DNA from: Ideonella sp.
GTDB taxonomy: Bacteria; Pseudomonadota; Gammaproteobacteria; Burkholderiales; Burkholderiaceae_C
Length of the DNA: 64,000 nucleotides
Direction: 5' to 3'
Assembly: GCA_016721465.1 (NCBI GenBank)
Contig: JADKIA010000027.1
Span: 62,001 to 126,000 of the forward strand
Shown in pieces: positions 44,288 through 52,753 of this stretch. Position 1 is the first letter of the stretch. Each line of letters starts with the position of its first letter. The notes below the pieces were generated by a model that made no database searches, was not told the DNA's origin, and saw only the letters and a program-made list of their open reading frames with translations. The translations under genes were made by a program, and so were the position numbers.

Positions 44288-44964
44288 GTCTTCCCAAGCG
44301 CACGGTTGCCCCCTCGTTGGTGGATGAGGCCTACGAGCAGATCCGCCGCCGCATCCTGGACAACGCCTGGCCGCCCGGTCATCGCGCGCTCGAGCAAGAA
44401 GTGGCGTTGGCCCTGGGCATGAGCCGCACGCCGGTGCGTGAGGCGCTGATGCGCCTGCAGGCCGAGGGCCTGGTGGAGGTGATTCCACGCCACGGCATGC
44501 GTGTGCTGCCGGTGTCACCCAACGACATGCGCGAGATCTACGAAATCCTGACCGCGCTGGAATGCATGGCCGCCGAGTTGCTGGCGCAGCGCTTGCCCAG
44601 CGACAAGGATCTGGAGCCGCTGGTCGCCGCCACCAAGGCGATGGACAAGGCACTGAAGGCCGAAGACCTGGACGCCTGGGCCGCGGCCGACGAACGTTTC
44701 CATGCGCACCTGGTTGATCTGGCGGGCAACCGCCAACTGCAGGCCACGGTGCTGAACTACTGGGACCGTGCACACCGTGCACGCATGTTCACGTTGCGCC
44801 TGCGGCCCAAGCCGGTGAACTCCACCAAAGAACACCGGCAGATGGTGGAACGGTTGCGCGCCGGCGATGCCGCCGGCGCCGCTGCGGTCACCCGCGCCCA
44901 CCGCGAACGCGCCAGCCGCGAGCTGGTGACGATCTTCGAACACTTCAAGCTGGCGCAGATGTGA
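44284..44964 (+). CDS. GntR family transcriptional regulator (FCD/FadR subfamily)
   Basis: A 226-aa regulator with an N-terminal winged helix (DEAYEQIRRRILDNAWPPGH, EQEVALALGMSRTPVREALM, LQAEGLVEVIPRHGMRVLPV) and an FCD ligand domain (~90-215) whose metal-binding residues include the Asp/His pattern ADERFHAHLVDLAGN and later His residues (STKEHRQMVE, TRAHRERA). FCD regulators of this kind typically respond to organic or sugar acids. It overlaps the lactonase gene by 4 nt and lies 7 nt before the dehydrogenase, so it is co-transcribed with what it probably controls. A candidate operator is the palindrome at 43241-43256. Confidence 0.92.
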   Translation: MSLPKRTVAPSLVDEAYEQIRRRILDNAWPPGHRALEQEVALALGMSRTPVREALMRLQAEGLVEVIPRHGMRVLPVSPNDMREIYEILTALECMAAELLAQRLPSDKDLEPLVAATKAMDKALKAEDLDAWAAADERFHAHLVDLAGNRQLQATVLNYWDRAHRARMFTLRLRPKPVNSTKEHRQMVERLRAGDAAGAAAVTRAHRERASRELVTIFEHFKLAQM

Positions 44965-44971
44965 AGGCACG

Positions 44972-46063
44972 ATGAGCAAGACCTCCTACTCCATTGCGGT
45001 ATTGCCGGGCGACGGCATCGGCCGGGAAGTCATGGCTGCGGCGCTGCAAGTGCTGCACGCTGTTGGGCCGCGCATCGGCCGCCGATTCGCCACCGCTGAG
45101 CATCCCGCCGGTGCGCAGCACTATCTGGACAGCGGCGTGTCGCTGCCCGATGCCACGCTACAAGCCTGCCGCAAGGCCGATGCCATCCTCTTTGGTGCCA
45201 TGGGCCTGCCGCATGTGCGCGGCAAGGACGGCACGGAAATCATCCCGCAGCTTGACATCCGCTTCGCGCTCGACCTGTACGCAGGCTTGCGGCCGATCCG
45301 CAGCTTTGCTGGCCTGCCCGGGCCACTGGCCAACCCCCGCGCCGCGCAGATCGACTTGGTGCTGGTGCGCGAAAGCACCGAAGGCCTGTTCCACGCCCGG
45401 GGCCGCGGCACCATCGAAGGCGAGGGCGATGCGCAAGCGGCCTACGACACGATGAAGATCACACGCAGCGGCACCGCGCGCGTGTGTGACTTCGCGCTGC
45501 GACTGGCGCGCCAGCGCAAGGCACAAGGCAAGCCGGGCCGGGTCACCAACGTCGACAAGGCCAATGTCTTCACCTCGATGGCTTTCTGGCGCCAGGTGTT
45601 CGAAGAACGCGCCCAGGCCTTTCCCGACGTGTCGACCGAACACGCCTATGTCGATGCCATGGCGTTGAACCTGGTGATGAAGCCCTGGGCCTACGACGTG
45701 CTGGTGACCGAGAACATGTTCGGCGACATCCTGTCGGATCTGATCGCCGCGCTGGCCGGCGGCATGGGCATGGCGCCTTCGGCAGACATCGGCGACGACT
45801 ATGCGCTGTTTCAGCCGGCACACGGCACGGCGCCGGACATCGCGGGTCAGGGCATCGCCAACCCGACGGCAATGATCCTCTCGGCGGCGATGATGCTTGA
45901 CTGGCTGGCCGTGCGCCACGGCGACAGCGCGCTGGCCGACGGGGCGCGCGCCATAGAGGCCTCGCTCGCTGCAGCCTTCGCCGCGGGCAGCGTGCGGCCG
46001 CGCGAGTTCGGCGGCAGCAGCAGCACCGCCGACATCGTGCGCGCGGTGATCGCGGGACTGTGA
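44972..46063 (+). CDS. Isocitrate/isopropylmalate dehydrogenase family enzyme
   Basis: NAD-dependent beta-decarboxylating dehydrogenase (363 aa) resembling 3-isopropylmalate and tartrate dehydrogenases. Marks: VLPGDGIGREVM, LVLVRESTEGLFHARGRG (substrate loop), MKITRSGTARVCDFAL, TNVDKANVF (catalytic Lys), TENMFGDILSDLIAALAGGM (metal Asp residues) and FQPAHGTAPDIAG. The substrate loop RESTEGL differs from the leuB-type loop, so leucine synthesis is unlikely. Oxidative decarboxylation of a hydroxy-acid intermediate of this cluster fits. It starts 7 nt after the regulator and 1 nt before the Gfo/Idh/MocA gene. Confidence 0.88.
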   Translation: MSKTSYSIAVLPGDGIGREVMAAALQVLHAVGPRIGRRFATAEHPAGAQHYLDSGVSLPDATLQACRKADAILFGAMGLPHVRGKDGTEIIPQLDIRFALDLYAGLRPIRSFAGLPGPLANPRAAQIDLVLVRESTEGLFHARGRGTIEGEGDAQAAYDTMKITRSGTARVCDFALRLARQRKAQGKPGRVTNVDKANVFTSMAFWRQVFEERAQAFPDVSTEHAYVDAMALNLVMKPWAYDVLVTENMFGDILSDLIAALAGGMGMAPSADIGDDYALFQPAHGTAPDIAGQGIANPTAMILSAAMMLDWLAVRHGDSALADGARAIEASLAAAFAAGSVRPREFGGSSSTADIVRAVIAGL

Positions 46064-46064
46064 G

Positions 46065-47108
46065 ATGAACGAACGCATCGTCATGGTCGGCGCCGGCTAC
46101 TGGTCGCAGTTCCAGGTGGAAGGCTGGCGTGATGCCGGCGCACCGCTGGCGGCGCTTTGCAACCGGCACCTGCAGGCGGCCGAGGCACTGGCCCAGCGCT
46201 ATGGCGTGCCCCGCTGCCACAGCGATGTGGCGCAGATGCTCGACGCAGAGCAGCCGACCCTGGTCGATGTGTGCCTGCCACCGGTGGCGCAGGAGTCCGC
46301 CGTGCGCGCGGCCATCGAACGCGGCATCCCCACCATCTGCCAAAAGCCCTTCGGCATCGACCTGATGCAGGCCGAGGCCATGACGGCGCTGGCCGAAGCC
46401 GCCGGCGTGCCGCTGGTCATCCACGAGAACTTCCGCTTCGCGCCGTGGTTTCGAGAGATGCGCCGCTGCATCGACGCCGGCTTCTTCGGCCGTATCCACA
46501 GCGTGGCCTTTCGCCTGCGCCCTGGCGACGGCCAGGGTCCACAGGCTTACCTGGACCGGCAGCCCTACTTCCAGCAGATGCCCGAGTTCCTGGTTCGCGA
46601 GACCGCCGTGCACTTCATCGACACGTTCCGCTTCCTGATGGGCGAGGTGCGTGCCGTCACGGCCAGGCTGCGCCGCTTGAACCCGGTGATTGCCGGCGAA
46701 GACGCCGGACTGCTGATCTTCGAGCACGACGACGATCGCTGCGCGCTGTTCGACGGCAACCGCCTCAACAGCCACCCGGCTGCGAATCCGCGCCGCACGA
46801 TGGGCGAGATGTGGCTCGAAGGCGAACGCGGCGTGATGCGCCTGGACGGTGAAGCCCGCCTGTGGTGGCAACCGCACCAGGGCACCGAAGCCCAGCACGC
46901 CTACGACGATGGCGCCAGGCGTGGCGCCTTCGGCGGCGCCAGCACCGCGCTGCAGGCCCATGTGCTGGCGCACCTGCGCCACGGCACGGCGTTGGAAAAC
47001 AGCGCGCGCCACTACTTGACCAACCTGCACGTGCAGGCGGCCACCTACCACTCGCATGCCAGCGGCCGCAGGGTACCGATGGCCGGCTTCGACCCCCACC
47101 ACCCTTGA
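46065..47108 (+). CDS. Gfo/Idh/MocA family oxidoreductase
   Basis: NAD(P)-dependent oxidoreductase of 347 aa. The N-terminal Rossmann motif is RIVMVGAGYWSQFQ, followed by VDVCLPPVAQ, TICQKPFGIDLMQAEAMTAL (the EKP-type motif reads QKP here, Lys retained) and NFRFAPWFREMR. The C-terminal alpha/beta domain contains ETAVHFIDTFRFLMGEV, with the catalytic His region. Enzymes of this family oxidise or reduce sugar derivatives; the exact reaction is unknown. It fits between the dehydrogenase and TRAP genes with minimal spacing. Confidence 0.88.
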   Translation: MNERIVMVGAGYWSQFQVEGWRDAGAPLAALCNRHLQAAEALAQRYGVPRCHSDVAQMLDAEQPTLVDVCLPPVAQESAVRAAIERGIPTICQKPFGIDLMQAEAMTALAEAAGVPLVIHENFRFAPWFREMRRCIDAGFFGRIHSVAFRLRPGDGQGPQAYLDRQPYFQQMPEFLVRETAVHFIDTFRFLMGEVRAVTARLRRLNPVIAGEDAGLLIFEHDDDRCALFDGNRLNSHPAANPRRTMGEMWLEGERGVMRLDGEARLWWQPHQGTEAQHAYDDGARRGAFGGASTALQAHVLAHLRHGTALENSARHYLTNLHVQAATYHSHASGRRVPMAGFDPHHP

Positions 47109-47119
47109 TGGAGACCGTG

Positions 47120-48112
47120 ATGAAAAAGTTCCTGGGCCTGACGGCCTTCGCGCTCGCAGCCGCTTTCGCTTTGCCTGCCACCGCGCAGACGGTGCTCAAG
47201 TTCAGCCACACCGACCAGCAGGCCGGCGCGCGCCAGGCCGCAGCAGCGCTGTTTGCGAAAAAGGTCGAGGAGCTGACGCAGGGTCGCTACAAGGTGCAGG
47301 TCTATTGCTGCAGCCAGCTCGGCAACGACCCGAAGAACATCGAGCAGCTGGCACTTGGCGGCATCGACTTCACGGTGTCGGCGACCGGCAGCTACGCGCC
47401 GCACGTGCCGACGCTGAACCTGACGATGCTGCCCTTCATCGTCGAGGGCTACAAGCAAGGCTGGCGCTTCTACGACGAGAGCAAGTGGCTGCAGGAGCAG
47501 TTCGACAAGGCGCCGGCCAAGGGATTCCGCTTCCTGGCCACCTGGGAGGCGGGCTTCCGCAACATGACCACCAAGGAGCCGCTGAACTCGCCCGCGCAGG
47601 CCAAGGGCATGAAGCTGCGCACTTTCCCGAACGAGATGATGCGCTGGTCGCTGGAAGCGATGGGCTTCACCATCCAGATCATGCCGCTGCCGGAGGTCTA
47701 CCTGGCCATGCAGCAAGGCGCGGTGCAGGGCCAGGAGAACCCGATCGACACCATCTACTCGAACAAGTTCTACGAGGCGGCGCCGAACATCACGCTGACC
47801 AACCACGTCTACAGCCCGATCCCGCTGGCCATCAGCGAAAAGACCTGGCAAAAGCTGTCGCCCGCCGACCGGAAGGCGGTGACCGATGCCGCCAAGATCG
47901 CCGGCACGTTCAGCCGCGAGATGATCTCCGGCAACGACGACAACCAGCTCAAGGAGATGGCCTCCAAGGGCGCCAAGATCAACGCCAAGCCCGACCTGGC
48001 CGCGTTCCGCGAAGCCGTCAAGCCGGCCTACGCCAAGGCGCGCGAGAAGTACGGTGCCGACGTCGACAAGGTGCTTGCCGAAGCCGAAGCCATCCGCAAG
48101 TCCACCAAGTAG
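47120..48112 (+). CDS. TRAP transporter substrate-binding protein (DctP family)
   Basis: Periplasmic receptor (330 aa) of a TRAP transporter. Signal peptide MKKFLGLTAFALAAAFALPA (cleavage near TAQ-T), then the mature protein (LKFSHTDQQAGARQAAAALF, VYCCSQLGNDPKNIEQLALG). The conserved Arg-containing segment GMKLRTFPNEMMRWSLEAMG should bind the carboxylate of the ligand; PLPEVYLAMQQGAVQGQENP is the family signature. The ATG at 47120 has GGAG six bases upstream; an in-frame ATG at 47108 is less likely. It is followed after 6 nt by the small permease gene. Confidence 0.93.
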   Translation: MKKFLGLTAFALAAAFALPATAQTVLKFSHTDQQAGARQAAAALFAKKVEELTQGRYKVQVYCCSQLGNDPKNIEQLALGGIDFTVSATGSYAPHVPTLNLTMLPFIVEGYKQGWRFYDESKWLQEQFDKAPAKGFRFLATWEAGFRNMTTKEPLNSPAQAKGMKLRTFPNEMMRWSLEAMGFTIQIMPLPEVYLAMQQGAVQGQENPIDTIYSNKFYEAAPNITLTNHVYSPIPLAISEKTWQKLSPADRKAVTDAAKIAGTFSREMISGNDDNQLKEMASKGAKINAKPDLAAFREAVKPAYAKAREKYGADVDKVLAEAEAIRKSTK

Positions 48113-48118
48113 GCTCAC

Positions 48119-48646
48119 ATGCAGGCGACGCCCATGCTCACGCCGGTGGCCCCGGCACCGCTGCCCATCCGTCTGGTCGGGCGCTTGGTGGACTGGGTGG
48201 TGATCACCATCGGCGCTCTGATGGCCCTGATGGTGTTCATCAACGTCTGCCTGCACCTGTTCCACAAGGACCTGGCCTGGGTCACCGAGTTCGGCGAGCT
48301 GCTGATGGTGTGGGTCACCTTCCTGGGTGGCGCCTGTGCGGCCCAGCGCGGTGCGCACATGACGATCACCGAATTCATCGACAAGCTCGAACCCGCCCGG
48401 CGCCGCTGGGCCGACCTGGCCGTGCAGTCGGCCTGCCTGGCGATGCTGCTGGTGCTGGTGCGCTACGGCTGGTCGCTGGTGAACACCAACTGGGGCAACC
48501 AGCTGACCGTTCTGGAGTGGCCGATGGCCCTGCAATACATGGGCATGGCGGTGGGCTGCAGCCTGATGGCGCTGTTCGTTGCGTGGGACCTGTTGCAGAT
48601 CGCGCGCGGCGTGCCGCGCGAAATCCGTTATCCCAAGTCGGAGTGA
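48119..48646 (+). CDS. TRAP transporter small permease (DctQ family)
   Basis: Four-helix membrane protein of 175 aa. Helices are visible at ~25-45 (WVVITIGALMALMVFINVCL), ~58-75, ~98-115 and ~145-165. The FGELLMVWVTFLGGACAAQRGAHM region is typical of DctQ. It works with the large permease in sodium-driven solute uptake. It sits in DctP-DctQ-DctM order, 4 nt before the large permease start. Confidence 0.92.
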   Translation: MQATPMLTPVAPAPLPIRLVGRLVDWVVITIGALMALMVFINVCLHLFHKDLAWVTEFGELLMVWVTFLGGACAAQRGAHMTITEFIDKLEPARRRWADLAVQSACLAMLLVLVRYGWSLVNTNWGNQLTVLEWPMALQYMGMAVGCSLMALFVAWDLLQIARGVPREIRYPKSE

Positions 48647-48650
48647 AGCG

Positions 48651-49940
48651 ATGCTGGCCCTGACCCTGTTCGGCGTTTTCTTTGCCATCGCGCTGGCGGG
48701 GGTGCCCCTGCTCTACGCGATCCTCATCACCACCACCGGCATCATCGCGCTGCAGGGGCTGGGCCATCCGCTGGAGACGATCTTCCTGTCCTTCATCGGC
48801 GGCGTCGAGCCCTTCATCCTGCTGGCCGTGCCGCTGTTCATCTTTGCCGGCGAGCTGCTGGCACAGGGCGGCGTCGGCAAACGCATCGTCGAGTTCGCGC
48901 GTGTGCTCTTCGGCTGGCTGCCGGGCGGCCTGGGCGTGGTTACCGTCATCAGCTGCACGTTGTTTGGCGGTGTCTCGGGCTCGGCCATTGCCGACACCGC
49001 GGCCATCGGCTCGCTGGTCATCCCGGCCATGGTGGCGCGTGGCTACTCGCGCGGCTTTGCCGGGGCGCTGTTGGCGGTGGCCGGCACGATTGCGCTGCTG
49101 ATGCCCTTGTCGATTCCGTTCCTCGTCTATGCCTTCATCTCTGGCGTGTCGATGCGCACCTTGTCGATGGCCGGCTTGCTGCCGGCGCTGGCCACCGCGC
49201 TGGCGCTGATCGCGATGTGCATGTGGCACGGCAAGAAGACCGGCGTGGACAACGGTGAAGACCGCTCCACGCCGGCGCAGATCTGGGCGGCCACCAAGGA
49301 CGCCGGGCCGGCACTGATGATGCCGCTGATCATCATTGGCGGCATCTGGAGCGGCCAGTTCACGCCCAGCGAATCAGCGGCGGTGGCGGTGTTCTACGGC
49401 CTGGCCGTATCGCTGTTCTACTACAAGGATCTGAGCTGGCAACGCATCCCGCAGCTGATGCTCAACGCCTTTTCGACCAGCGCCACGGTGATGCTGGTCA
49501 TCGGCGCCACCGGCGCGATGGCTTGGCTCATCACCGTGGAACAGGTGGCGGTGCAGATGGCCGCATGGATCCAGCTGGTGGCCACCGAGCAGTGGATGTT
49601 CCTGCTCCTGTTCAATGTGGCCCTGCTGCTGTTGGGCATCTTCATCGAGCCGCTGCCTGCGATGCTGCTGAGCGCGCCGCTGTTCCTGCCGCTGGCCAAG
49701 CACTTCGGCATGGACATGGTGCACGTCGGCGTGCTGATGACGGCCAACCTGGCGATCGCGCTGTACACGCCACCGGTCGGCGGCACGCTGTTCGTCGCTG
49801 CCAAGCTGGCCCATGCCGGTATCGGCGAGATCACGCGTTACCTGTGGCCGCTGATGACCGCCACCTTCACTGTCGTGCTGTTGATCACCTACATCCCGTG
49901 GCTGTCAACCTGGTTTCCACGATTTCTGCAGTCTTTGTAG
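48651..49940 (+). CDS. TRAP transporter large permease (DctM family)
   Basis: Inner-membrane permease of 429 aa with about 11-12 hydrophobic helices (ALTLFGVFFAIALAGVPLLY..., GVEPFILLAVPLFIFAGELL, LFGGVSGSAIADTAAIGSLV, EPLPAMLLSAPLFLPLAKHF). These match the DctM elevator-type domain. The ATG at 48651 has GGAG upstream; the longer frame from 48579 overlaps the small permease and is rejected. It completes the TRAP system of the cluster. Confidence 0.93.
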   Translation: MLALTLFGVFFAIALAGVPLLYAILITTTGIIALQGLGHPLETIFLSFIGGVEPFILLAVPLFIFAGELLAQGGVGKRIVEFARVLFGWLPGGLGVVTVISCTLFGGVSGSAIADTAAIGSLVIPAMVARGYSRGFAGALLAVAGTIALLMPLSIPFLVYAFISGVSMRTLSMAGLLPALATALALIAMCMWHGKKTGVDNGEDRSTPAQIWAATKDAGPALMMPLIIIGGIWSGQFTPSESAAVAVFYGLAVSLFYYKDLSWQRIPQLMLNAFSTSATVMLVIGATGAMAWLITVEQVAVQMAAWIQLVATEQWMFLLLFNVALLLLGIFIEPLPAMLLSAPLFLPLAKHFGMDMVHVGVLMTANLAIALYTPPVGGTLFVAAKLAHAGIGEITRYLWPLMTATFTVVLLITYIPWLSTWFPRFLQSL

Positions 49941-50014
49941 GGCGGCGCTGCGCTCCGCGATGGGCAACCTGACCTTTTGGATTCTTCCCCGAACACTCAC
50001 CGGAGCCTCGACCG

Positions 50015-51001
50015 ATGCATGCCCTGCTCACCCGTCGCCACATGCTTGCTGCCGCAGCCGCAGCCGCAGCAGTGGCCGCGGTGCCACTTTGGGCTCAAGC
50101 GCCTGGCTACCCCAACAAGCCTCTGAAGATCGTCGTGCCTTCACCCCCAGGCGGCAGTACAGACCAGCTCGCGCGCCTGGTCGGCCAGCGGCTGCAGCAA
50201 GCCTGGGGCCAGAGTGTCGTCATCGACAACAAACCGGGCGCCGGTCTGCGCTTGGGCGCAGACTTTGTCGCCAAGTCGCCGGCTGACGGCTACACCCTTT
50301 TGATGGGCGCTGTGCACCACACGATCGCGCAGGCGGTCTACACCAAGCGCAGCTACGACTTCCAGCGCGACCTTGCACCCATCACCGTCGTCGCCGTCGT
50401 GCCCAACGTGGTCATCGTTCCGTCCAGCCTGCCGGTGAAAACCGTGGCCGAGTTGATCGCCATGGCCAAGGCGCAGCCGGGCAGGCTGTCTTACGGCAGC
50501 ACGGGCCAGGGAACGGCGCACCACCTGATCGGCGAGCAATTTGCCGACATGGCCGGGCTACAACTGCTGCATGTGCCCTACAAGGGCAGTGCGCCCGCGC
50601 TGGTGGACCTGATCGGCGGGCAGATCCAGATCATGTTCGACACGGTGGCGTCATGTCTGCCGCACATCAAGTCTGGCAAGCTGCGCGCGCTGGCGGTCAC
50701 CACCGGCAAACGCTCGTCGGCCCTGCCCGATGTTCCGACGCTGGACGAGGCCGGCCTCAAGGGTTTCGAGGTGTCGTCGTGGTTCGGCTTGATGGCGCCG
50801 TCCGGCACGCCGCCCGACATCATCCAGAAGACCTATCTCGAGGTGGCCAAGATGCTGGGCACTCCCGAGGCGCGCCAGCAGCTCGAACAAATGGGTGCCG
50901 AAGCCGTGGGCAACACACCCGATCAGCTGCGCCAGCAAATCGCAAGCGAGATCACCCGCTTTGCAGCGTTGGCCAAGAAAGCGAACCTGCAACTCGATTG
51001 A
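50015..51001 (+). CDS. Bug/TctC family periplasmic substrate-binding protein 1
   Basis: A 328-aa tripartite tricarboxylate transporter receptor-like protein (Bug family, strongly expanded in Burkholderiales). The signal carries a twin-arginine-like TRRHMLAAAAA and probably ends near WAQA. Mature motifs: YPNKPLKIVVPSPPGGSTDQ, NKPGAGLRLGADFVAKSPAD and LLHVPYKGSAPALVDLIGGQ. The ligand is usually a carboxylate. No TctA/TctB membrane genes are in the window, so this is an orphan receptor: it may use distant TctAB, or serve sensing. It starts 74 nt after the DctM gene. Confidence 0.9.
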   Translation: MHALLTRRHMLAAAAAAAAVAAVPLWAQAPGYPNKPLKIVVPSPPGGSTDQLARLVGQRLQQAWGQSVVIDNKPGAGLRLGADFVAKSPADGYTLLMGAVHHTIAQAVYTKRSYDFQRDLAPITVVAVVPNVVIVPSSLPVKTVAELIAMAKAQPGRLSYGSTGQGTAHHLIGEQFADMAGLQLLHVPYKGSAPALVDLIGGQIQIMFDTVASCLPHIKSGKLRALAVTTGKRSSALPDVPTLDEAGLKGFEVSSWFGLMAPSGTPPDIIQKTYLEVAKMLGTPEARQQLEQMGAEAVGNTPDQLRQQIASEITRFAALAKKANLQLD

Positions 51002-51029
51002 CCCGCCGCCTCAGCAGGAGCCCAGCACC

Positions 51030-51320
51030 GTGTTAGCCATGATCGTCGAATTCCGAATCAAAGCCGCGCACGTCGACGCCTTTGACGCCGCCATCCGTTG
51101 CAACGCCCGGAGTTCAGTCGACGATGAGCCGGGCTGCCGGCAGTTCGACGTCTGCCGCGACCCGGACGATGCGGCGCTGTTTTTTCTGTACGAGCTGTAC
51201 GACGATGAGGCCGCCATCCAGGCGCACCTGCAATCGCCCCACTTCCTGCAGATGAACGTGGCGACCGCGCCCTGGGTCGACGCCAAGGTGGTGCGCAAGC
51301 TTCAGAGGACACAGCCGTGA
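51030..51320 (+). CDS. ABM/quinol-monooxygenase-fold protein
   Basis: Small dimeric alpha/beta-barrel protein (96 aa) of the antibiotic biosynthesis monooxygenase family (YgiN-like). Marks: MIVEFRIKAAHVDAFDAAIR, DEPGCRQFDVCRDPDDAALF and FFLYELYDDEAAIQAHLQSP with the FxLYE core, followed by HFLQM. The GTG at 51030 lies nine bases after AGGAG; an ATG at 51039 (9 nt later) would be 18 nt from it. It sits 28 nt after the Bug gene. Its role here is unknown; relatives occur in sugar-acid operons, possibly as lyase or mutarotase-like accessory proteins. Confidence 0.82.
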   Translation: MLAMIVEFRIKAAHVDAFDAAIRCNARSSVDDEPGCRQFDVCRDPDDAALFFLYELYDDEAAIQAHLQSPHFLQMNVATAPWVDAKVVRKLQRTQP

Positions 51321-51360
51321 TCCGGATCAGCGCAGGCATTCAACATCGGTGGAGCGCGAC

Positions 51361-52641
51361 ATGACATTGAAACTGGGATGCATCGCCGACGACTTCACGG
51401 GCGGCACCGATCTGGCCAACAACCTGGTGCGTGCCGGCATGCGCACGGTGCAGGTCATCGGCGTGCCCGATGCGGCCAGCCCGGCGCCCAGTGCCGACGC
51501 GGTGGTGGTGGCGCTGAAGTCGCGCACCGCCCCGGTGGCGGAGGCTGTCGCGCAATCGGTGGCCGCCGCGCGCTGGCTGCGCGCACAGGGCGCGGCACAG
51601 ATCTACTTCAAGGTCTGCTCGACCTTCGACTCCACGCCGCAGGGCAACATCGGCCCGGTCGCCGAGGCGCTGATGGACGAGCTGGGGGCTGACTTCGTCG
51701 TCATCACACCCGCCTTCCCGGAAAACGGGCGCACGGTGTTCAAGGGCCACTTGTTCGTCGGCGACCTGTTGCTGTCCGACAGCTCGATGCGCCACCACCC
51801 GTTGACGCCGATGACCGACGCCAGCCTGGTGCGCGTGATGCAGGCGCAGCTGGACCCGACGCGTGGCCGCCGCGTCGGCCTGATCGACTACCGCTGCGTG
51901 GCCCAGGGCGCCGCGGCCATCGTCCAACGCATCGATGCGCTGCTTGCCGAAGGCGTGGCGCTGGCGGTGGTCGATGCGCTGAACGACGACGACCTGCGCC
52001 AGCTGGCCAGGGCGAGCGCCGACCTGCCGCTGGTGGTGGCCGGCTCGGGTCTGGCCATCGGCATTCCGGCCTTGCATGGTCTGGCGGGCAACGCGCAGGC
52101 TGCCCAACTGCCGCCGGCGGGTGGCGCGCGTGCGGTGGTCTCGGGCAGTTGCTCGGCCGCCACGAACGCGCAGGTGGCGGCGTTCATGGCCGCTGGCGGT
52201 GCCGCCTTTGCGGTGGACCCGCTGCAGCTGGCCGCTGGGCGCCCTGTGGTGGAACAGGCCATGGCCTGGGCACGTCCGCTGCTGGGCCGTGGGCCGGTGC
52301 TGGTCCATGCCACTGCCGAGCCAGCCGCAGTGCGCGAGGTGCAGGAACGGCTCGGCGCCGACAAGGCTGGCGCGCTGGTGGAACACGCGCTGTCGCGCAT
52401 CGCCGTTGGCCTGGCCGAGGCCGGCGTCGGCCAGCTCATCGTCGCAGGCGGTGAGACCTCGGGCGCGTGCGTGCAGGCCCTGGGCATCACGCACCTGCGC
52501 ATCGGGCCGCAAATCGACCCCGGCGTACCCTGGTGCCATGCCGGCGCACCGGCGCGTCCCACGGCGCTGCACCTGGCGCTGAAGTCGGGCAACTTCGGCG
52601 GCACCGACTTCTTCACGCGCGCTTTCGAGGTGCTGTCGTGA
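51361..52641 (+). CDS. otnK: 3-oxo-tetronate 4-kinase (DUF1537, OtnK-type)
   Basis: Four-carbon acid-sugar kinase of 426 aa. The N-terminal domain begins KLGCIADDFTGGTDLANNLV, the hallmark of the DUF1537 family, and goes on with IYFKVCSTFDSTPQGNIGPV and ITPAFPENGRTVFKGHLFVG. The C-terminal nucleotide-binding domain has SGSCSAATNAQV, IVAGGETSGACVQALG and ALKSGNFGGTDFF. OtnK phosphorylates 3-oxo-tetronates made by LtnD/DenD dehydrogenases, before OtnC decarboxylation. Neither LtnD/DenD nor OtnC is present here, so the actual substrate may differ. The ATG at 51361 has GGAG seven bases upstream; a GTG at 51349 is in frame. Confidence 0.88.
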   Translation: MTLKLGCIADDFTGGTDLANNLVRAGMRTVQVIGVPDAASPAPSADAVVVALKSRTAPVAEAVAQSVAAARWLRAQGAAQIYFKVCSTFDSTPQGNIGPVAEALMDELGADFVVITPAFPENGRTVFKGHLFVGDLLLSDSSMRHHPLTPMTDASLVRVMQAQLDPTRGRRVGLIDYRCVAQGAAAIVQRIDALLAEGVALAVVDALNDDDLRQLARASADLPLVVAGSGLAIGIPALHGLAGNAQAAQLPPAGGARAVVSGSCSAATNAQVAAFMAAGGAAFAVDPLQLAAGRPVVEQAMAWARPLLGRGPVLVHATAEPAAVREVQERLGADKAGALVEHALSRIAVGLAEAGVGQLIVAGGETSGACVQALGITHLRIGPQIDPGVPWCHAGAPARPTALHLALKSGNFGGTDFFTRAFEVLS

Positions 52642-52753
52642 CGCTCACCCCGGTGCGAGTCAAGGCGATGCGCGGAAACCTCGTCATGGCCTTGTCGTTG
52701 CCGGCCCGCCGGCGACTCTCCGCGACGCCCGCGTCCACGACCGAAAGCGCCCC

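Noticed and set aside
44972..46063. leuB (3-isopropylmalate dehydrogenase of leucine synthesis)
   Set aside because: The substrate loop (RESTEGLFHARG) differs from leuB and the gene is embedded in a transport/catabolic cluster, not with leuCD.
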